Positions 32,168-37,053 of a DNA stretch of 37,053 bases are shown one piece after another. Origin of the DNA: Chloroflexota bacterium (GTDB lineage: Bacteria > Chloroflexota > UBA6077 > SHYK01); contig DASRDP010000085.1 of assembly GCA_035652535.1 (NCBI GenBank), forward strand, positions 1-37,053, read 5' to 3'. The notes beneath the pieces are model-generated. The model ran no database searches. It saw only the letters and a program-made list of their open reading frames with translations, and was not told where the DNA came from. The position numbers and the translations under genes were made by a program. Every line of letters starts with the position of its first letter. Within the stretch, counting starts at the first letter, position 1.

Positions 32168-33343
32168 CTACCCGCCGGCTGTCGCTCCCTGACCGCTACT
32201 GACGGGAGTCGTTAGCGCCGGCGCGACCTGCTCCACGAACAGGCGCATCGACGTGAGGATCCGTTCGAGGGACAGGTTTCCAAAGGCGAACACGCCAACG
32301 AAGTAGGAGATGGACGTCGCGTCGAGGTATTGTTGAATGCCGCGGCGCACGGTCTCGGGCGATCCCACAAAGATTCCGCCCTGCTCGACGAACTGCTCCC
32401 AGTTCTCGCGACGCATCGCGTGAATTGCCTCCGGAAGCGCCCCGGGGACCGGTGGCCGGGACAGGAAGTTCTCTCGGAACTCCACGTACGCGCCGCGCGC
32501 TTCTTCTTCAGCGCGCCGGTCGCTCTCCGCGACGTAGACGTGGCGAGCAAGCCCACACATCGGGGCGGCGACGTGGCCGTTCAATCGATTGGGATCGCTG
32601 CGATGGGCGTCGAGGATGCGGCGATGACGAGCGAGCTGGGTGACCGTTTGCTCCAAGGTGGGCAGCGTGAAACCGAACATCGTGTTGAAGCCATGGCTTG
32701 CGATCCATTCCACGGAGTCCGGGTTGCTGGTGGGGTACCAGAGGGGCGGATACGGTCTCTGCAGCGGGCGGAGGGGGACGATGGCGTTCGGGAAGCGGTA
32801 GTGCGGTCCTTCGTGCGCGACGTGACCGTCGCGCAGGCCTTGCACGACGACGTCGAGCGCCTCGAGGAATATGGCCCGCGATTCTTCACCGCGAACGTTG
32901 TATTGGGCCAGCTCCGCCGGCACGACGCCGCGCCCCACGCCAAGCTCGATCCGACCACGGGACAAATGGTCCAGCATGCAGATCTCTTCGATCACGCGAA
33001 TTGGACTATAGAGGGGCAGCAATGTGACCAGGGGGCCGAGCCTGATGTGCCGCGTGTGCTGCGAGGCCGCCGCCAGGAAGAGGTGCGGGGAGGGCGACAT
33101 CGAGAGCGGCGTGCCGTGGTGCTCCGCGAGATGGTAGCACCAAAACCCGGCCGCGTCCGCATACTCCAGCATCCTGAGGCGTTGTTCGTACTGATCGGCG
33201 AGGGGCGTCGGACGCGCCTCGTCGATCCAGTCGAAGATGCCGAAAGCCAGGCCGTTGGCGCCGGCGCTGAGAGCGGTCAGGATGGTCCTCCGGGGGCGCG
33301 AGCTGCCAGCGGGAAGACTCGGCGCGTGACACGCCGTGGGCAT
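32168..33343 (-). CDS. LLM-class flavin-dependent oxidoreductase (luciferase-like)
   Basis: Flavin or F420-dependent enzyme of 391 residues from ATG 33343; about 33 residues precede the usual start of the TIM barrel (GLAFGIFDWIDEA), so the true start may be later. Barrel motifs include GFWCYHLAEHH, RIRLGPLVTLLPLY and SRGRIELGVGRGVVPAEL, as in bacterial luciferase, alkanesulfonate monooxygenase and F420-dependent enzymes. A TATAAT (33342-33347, minus strand) overlaps the ATG, which again hints at a downstream start. It lies 49 bases after the alcohol dehydrogenase gene on the same strand; the pair may share a substrate. Confidence 0.86.
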   Translation of the reverse strand: MPTACHAPSLPAGSSRPRRTILTALSAGANGLAFGIFDWIDEARPTPLADQYEQRLRMLEYADAAGFWCYHLAEHHGTPLSMSPSPHLFLAAASQHTRHIRLGPLVTLLPLYSPIRVIEEICMLDHLSRGRIELGVGRGVVPAELAQYNVRGEESRAIFLEALDVVVQGLRDGHVAHEGPHYRFPNAIVPLRPLQRPYPPLWYPTSNPDSVEWIASHGFNTMFGFTLPTLEQTVTQLARHRRILDAHRSDPNRLNGHVAAPMCGLARHVYVAESDRRAEEEARGAYVEFRENFLSRPPVPGALPEAIHAMRRENWEQFVEQGGIFVGSPETVRRGIQQYLDATSISYFVGVFAFGNLSLERILTSMRLFVEQVAPALTTPVSSGQGATAGG

Positions 33344-33392
33344 TATACGGTGCCTCTCGCCAGCCCCCGGGCCACCCGGCCGGCCGGTCGGG

Positions 33393-34394
33393 CTAGGGCG
33401 ACGATCCGTCGGGTGGAATGAGAACCGCCGCGCCGGTGATCTCGCCCGCGCGCAGTCGCCTCAGGGCCTCGTTGGCTTCCCGGAGCGAGAAAGGTTCGAC
33501 AGCGGTTCGAATCGGCATGCGCCCGGCGATGTCGAGGAACTCGATGCCGTCCCGCCGCGTGAGGTTGGCCACGGAACAGATCGTCCGTTCGCCCCACAGC
33601 CACGCATACGGGAAGCTCGGGATATCGCTCATGTGGATTCCCGCGCAGACGACGACCCCGCCCTTCGCGACGCACCGGAGAGCCTGTGGTACGAGCGCGC
33701 CGACGGGCGCGAAGATGATCGCCGCGTCGAGCGGCGCCGGCGAGAGCGCTGTCGAGTCGCCCGCCCACGCCGCGCCGATGGACCGCGCGAAGCGCTGGCC
33801 ATCGGCATCGCCCGGGCGGGTGAAGGCGAACACTTCCCGTCCTTGCTGAGCGGCGACTTGGGCGATGATGTGGGCAGCGGCGCCAAACCCGTAGATCCCC
33901 AGCCGTCGCCCGTCGCCGGTCTTGGCCAGCGATCGGTATCCGATGAGCCCGGCGCAGAGGAGCGGCGCCGCTGATGCGTCCGCGTACGCGTCGGGAATGC
34001 GGAAACAGAAGCGATGATCGGCGACGGCGAATTCCGCGTACCCGCCGTTCGCCGTGTATCCGGTGAAGCGCGCGCGGTCGCACAGGTTCTCGCGTCCAGT
34101 GCGACAGAACGCGCAGACGCCGCAGGTGAATCCGAGCCATGGGATGCCAACGCGGTCCCCGAGCGCGAAACCTCCACTCCCCGGTCCAACCCGCTCGACC
34201 GTGCCAACGATCTCATGGCCGGGGATCAGCGGGAGGACGGGGTTTGGCAGCTCGCCATCGACCACGTGCAGGTCAGTGCGGCACACGCCGCATGCCCGGA
34301 CGCGGACCAAAATCTGGCCTTGCTGGGGCTCGGGGACCGGCACGTCGGCCGCGCGGAGCGGAGCGCGCGGCTGGTCCAGGACCATCGCTAGCAC
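33393..34394 (-). CDS. Zinc-dependent alcohol dehydrogenase (AdhP-like medium-chain)
   Basis: MDR-family dehydrogenase of 333 residues from GTG 34394. Catalytic zinc ligands are Cys38, His60 with Glu61, and Cys147 (PLLCAGLIGY). Structural zinc ligands are Cys91, Cys94, Cys97 and Cys105 (TCGVCAFCRTGRENLC). The NAD site is GIYGFGAAAHII. The motifs fit class-I-like bacterial alcohol dehydrogenases with ethanol or other primary alcohols as substrate. It is upstream of the LLM gene and probably cotranscribed with it; no ribosome binding site is obvious. Confidence 0.9.
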   Translation of the reverse strand: MLAMVLDQPRAPLRAADVPVPEPQQGQILVRVRACGVCRTDLHVVDGELPNPVLPLIPGHEIVGTVERVGPGSGGFALGDRVGIPWLGFTCGVCAFCRTGRENLCDRARFTGYTANGGYAEFAVADHRFCFRIPDAYADASAAPLLCAGLIGYRSLAKTGDGRRLGIYGFGAAAHIIAQVAAQQGREVFAFTRPGDADGQRFARSIGAAWAGDSTALSPAPLDAAIIFAPVGALVPQALRCVAKGGVVVCAGIHMSDIPSFPYAWLWGERTICSVANLTRRDGIEFLDIAGRMPIRTAVEPFSLREANEALRRLRAGEITGAAVLIPPDGSSP

Positions 34395-34455
34395 GAATGC
34401 GCCGCCCCAGACGGACGGACCGGGTGTTTCACGATGGTGCTGGCTCGTCGGGTCG

Positions 34456-36924
34456 TCATTCGGAGTCGGCGGACTGCCCGGCGCGCGAGCCGAGCACGTG
34501 CCCGTCGCCGGCGCCGTCGCGCCCGCGAAACGCCGCGAGCCCCTCGGCCAGACTTACCAGCTTCGCCTCGACCCGGGCATGGGCGCTGTCGGGCGGGACG
34601 TAACCCGTTGCCTCGCGCGCCCCCGCCGGGATGCCGGTGAGGATCTCCAACCCCTGATCGATGGTCCGAACAGCCCAGACGTTGAACTGCTTCTTGGCGA
34701 CGGCGTCCACGACTTCTTGCTTGAGCATGAGATGCCGCACGTTGGCCTCCGGGATGATGACTCCCTGCCGCCCGTTGAGACCCCGAGCCTTGCAGACCTC
34801 GTAGAAACCCTCGACCTTCGTCGTCACCCCTCCCACGGCCTGGACCTCTCCCCGCTGGTTCACCGACCCGGTGACGGCGATGTCCTGGCGAATCGGAAGC
34901 TCAGCAAGGCTGGACAGTAGCGCGTACAGCTCCGCGCTGGAGGCGCTGTCGCCTTCAACCTCATCGTAGACCTGTTCGAAGGATAAGCGGGCGGAAAAGG
35001 CCAGCGGGTGGTCTCGTGCGTACGTGCCCGTCATGTAGCCCGTCAGGATGAGAACGCCCTTGCTGTGCGTCGGGCCGGAGAGCTTGATCTCCCGCTGGAT
35101 GTCTACGATCCCATCCGCCCCCATCCCGGTCTGCGCGGTGATTCGCGTCGGCCGAGCGAACTCGTAATCGTCGAGCATGAAGACCGAGAGCCCGTTGATT
35201 TGACCAACGACATGCGACTCCGTGTCGATGACGATGGTCCCTTCGCCGATCATCCGCTGCATCTCTTCTTCGACGAGGCTGACGCGATAATCTCGCTCCT
35301 TCAGGGCGCGCTCGACGTGCTCGGCCAGCACGTTGTCTGCTCCGACGCGCCGCGCCCACGCGTCCGCCTCGACGACGATCTCGTCGATCGCTTCAAAGCG
35401 CGTCGTCAGTCGCGACTGGTGCTCCACGAGGCGCGCTCCCTGCTCCAGGATCCGCGCCACGGCGTCCTTTCGGAACGGCAGAAGCTTGAGCGCTCGCACG
35501 CGGCTGCTCACGAAGGCGGCATACGCGGACTGCGTCTCGACCGAGAGATCCATGACCGGGCTGAACTCTGCCTTGACTTTGAAGAGCGTTCGAAACTCCA
35601 CGTCGAGTCGGTAGAGCAGTCGATACGTGGTCGGGTCGCCGATGAGGATGACCTTGACCTGCAGAGGGATAGGCTCGGGCTTCAGCGACGTCGTAGGGAC
35701 GAAGCTGAGCTGCTCGCTCAGGTTCTCAGTGCGGACCTGGCGGTCGCGGAGGGCGCGCTTCAACGCCTCCCACGAGAAGGGGTTACTCAGGAGGTCGCGG
35801 GCCTGCAGGATGAGAAATCCGCCGTTGGCCCGATGCAGCGCCCCTGGTTTGATGAGGGAGAAGTCCGTGTACATTCCGCCCCCGGTCATCTCGTAGTCGA
35901 TCCGTCCCACGAGGTTGTAGTAGGTCGGATTCGGTTCAAAGACGACGGGCGCGCCCTGGGGAGAGGGATTGGGCACAAGCAGGTTGACGCCGTACCGATG
36001 ATGCGCCGGCCTGGCCCCCGTCCGACCCTCGTGGTCCTGGTCGGTGGCGCGGAATGCGTCGAGAAAGTCGATGAGGTCCTGGCGCGTCTCATCGAGATGC
36101 TTCAAGACCTCTGGCTGGTCCTTCCACTTCGCGCGCATGTGCTCGAAGACCTGCGCTACCGCGGCGAGCGCAACCTCCTGGTCGAGTCGATGGAGGGCCT
36201 CGTGGGCCTCCCGGTCCAGACGGTGCAGCGCGCCCAGGGCCTCATCGATCCTGCCCTGGAGCTGCTGGCCCTGGGATTGGATCGCCATCTTCTTCTCTTC
36301 GGGTAGGAGGTTGAACGCCTCCGGGCTCATCGGAACCCCTGGACTGATCGCGGGGATCGCCGCGATGCCGGTCGGGCCCAGCTCGATCATGAATCCCAGC
36401 CGCTGGGCATACGGTCGCAGCGCATCGATGATCGCGTCCCGCTGGCGCTCGAATTCGTGGAGGGTCCGAGTGCGCCGCTGGGGATATTGCTCGCTCTCGA
36501 ACGCCCGCCGAATCTCGCGTCGGCAGCTGTCCACGAGGGCGTCCATGTCGCGAGCTAGCTCCGCTCCCTTGCCCTGGGGAACCCGAATGGTTTTCGGGCG
36601 ATAGGGGTCGGCGAAGTTGCGCGCGTAGCACCATTCGTCCGGCGGGGGCTGCGACGCCGCGAGCCTTTCGACCAACGTGCGCACGGTGGTCATTCGGCCG
36701 GAGCCAACCGGGCCGGCGACATAGACGTTGTAACCGTCTACGCGCTGCTCGAGGCCGAACTCGAGCGCCGATACCCCGCGATCCTGGCCGACGGTGTGAT
36801 CGAGCGGGGGCACCTCGGCTGTCGTCTCAAACGGGAGCGAATCGGGATCGCATCGCCAACGCAGCCGTTCCGGGGTAAGCGGCTCGATTGGCAGTGCTGC
36901 GCTGGGCGCGCTCGTCGGCTCCAT
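34456..36924 (-). CDS. LonB-like AAA+ protease (AAA_32 / Lon C-terminal S16 domain)
   Basis: ATP-dependent protease of 822 residues from ATG 36924, with AGGAG about seven bases upstream; the frame continues to 36984. The N-terminal AAA-like region has a divergent Walker A, GPVGSGRMTT (71-80), where Arg-Met stand for Lys-Thr/Ser. A long coiled-coil insertion lies at about 130-300. The C-terminal S16 domain keeps Ser660 (EGDSASSAE) and Lys703 (GGVTTKVEGFYE), 43 residues apart as in Lon. This is the bacterial Lon-like class distinct from classic LonA and includes stress-related proteases such as AsrA-type proteins. It is the second Lon-family gene in the window. The remaining 36985-37053 shows no gene. 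Confidence 0.9.
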   Translation of the reverse strand: MEPTSAPSAALPIEPLTPERLRWRCDPDSLPFETTAEVPPLDHTVGQDRGVSALEFGLEQRVDGYNVYVAGPVGSGRMTTVRTLVERLAASQPPPDEWCYARNFADPYRPKTIRVPQGKGAELARDMDALVDSCRREIRRAFESEQYPQRRTRTLHEFERQRDAIIDALRPYAQRLGFMIELGPTGIAAIPAISPGVPMSPEAFNLLPEEKKMAIQSQGQQLQGRIDEALGALHRLDREAHEALHRLDQEVALAAVAQVFEHMRAKWKDQPEVLKHLDETRQDLIDFLDAFRATDQDHEGRTGARPAHHRYGVNLLVPNPSPQGAPVVFEPNPTYYNLVGRIDYEMTGGGMYTDFSLIKPGALHRANGGFLILQARDLLSNPFSWEALKRALRDRQVRTENLSEQLSFVPTTSLKPEPIPLQVKVILIGDPTTYRLLYRLDVEFRTLFKVKAEFSPVMDLSVETQSAYAAFVSSRVRALKLLPFRKDAVARILEQGARLVEHQSRLTTRFEAIDEIVVEADAWARRVGADNVLAEHVERALKERDYRVSLVEEEMQRMIGEGTIVIDTESHVVGQINGLSVFMLDDYEFARPTRITAQTGMGADGIVDIQREIKLSGPTHSKGVLILTGYMTGTYARDHPLAFSARLSFEQVYDEVEGDSASSAELYALLSSLAELPIRQDIAVTGSVNQRGEVQAVGGVTTKVEGFYEVCKARGLNGRQGVIIPEANVRHLMLKQEVVDAVAKKQFNVWAVRTIDQGLEILTGIPAGAREATGYVPPDSAHARVEAKLVSLAEGLAAFRGRDGAGDGHVLGSRAGQSADSE

Positions 36925-37053
36925 GGACCAACTCCTCTCCCGGATCCGACCCGACGGATCCTCTCGGGCGAACTCCGGCAACAATCTAGCAGGCCACGCG
37001 CGACGGAAACAACGGCGGAGCGCCCCCGGCCCGTCTCAGTTCCCCTCGTCGCC

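Noticed and set aside
35008-36306. 432-residue plus-strand frame opposite the LonB-like gene
   Set aside because: It is the mirror of a high-GC coding gene with third-position bias; no domain is visible.

Overview
The window is high-GC bacterial DNA with densely packed genes on both strands, short intergenic gaps, many GTG/TTG starts, and GGAGG-type ribosome binding sites. I see no rRNA, tRNA, CRISPR array, insertion sequence or phage gene. The gene mix is a LivMGF transporter beside an SBP_bac_5 lipoprotein, a Rieske oxygenase, UbiD and LLM enzymes, LysM wall hydrolases, VanW, and two Lon-family proteases. This fits a soil or sediment Chloroflexota (Thermomicrobia/Dehalococcoidia-like) or a similar high-GC free-living heterotroph. 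That assignment is an inference and only moderately secure.

Layout. Bases 1-8165 form a catabolic block. Branched-chain-type ABC transporter genes (livM partial, livG, livF), a peptide/nickel-type solute-binding lipoprotein and a Rieske oxygenase run rightwards. They converge on a leftward operon of a Gfo/Idh/MocA dehydrogenase and a UbiD-family decarboxylase. Oxygenation, dehydrogenation and decarboxylation suggest breakdown of an aromatic carboxylate by a phthalate-like logic. Bases 8306-8634 hold a Phd-type antitoxin followed by a truncated VapC toxin. A small membrane protein, a MarR regulator and a divergent lon gene follow. A perfect inverted repeat lies over the probable lon promoter.

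Bases 12072-23528 are rich in cell-envelope genes: a VanW/peptidoglycan-binding protein, a LysM-CHAP hydrolase, a secreted HExxH metalloprotease, a LysM-amidase, a secreted phosphoesterase and a channel-like membrane protein. Interspersed are a two-domain VOC protein, a tandem universal stress protein and an isochorismatase-like hydrolase that lacks its nucleophilic cysteine. Bases 23572-27323 hold a second VOC protein, then an MFS transporter, an ornithine-cyclodeaminase-like enzyme and a stand-alone Clp N-domain protein in one operon. A strong hairpin ends that operon.

Bases 27403-30032 carry a bactofilin-like membrane protein, a secreted protein whose last 89 residues are about half tyrosine, and a YqeK-type HD hydrolase. 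Bases 30201-36924 carry a perfect-stem terminator, a D-2-hydroxyacid dehydrogenase, a DksA/TraR-type zinc-finger protein with a 49-codon ORF just upstream, an LLM oxidoreductase, a zinc alcohol dehydrogenase and a LonB-like AAA+ protease. No stretch longer than about 300 bases lacks a gene. The most unusual points are the MarR-type operator on lon, the tyrosine-rich protein beside the bactofilin-like gene, the decayed toxin, the cysteine-less hydrolase and the Rieske/Gfo-Idh/UbiD set.
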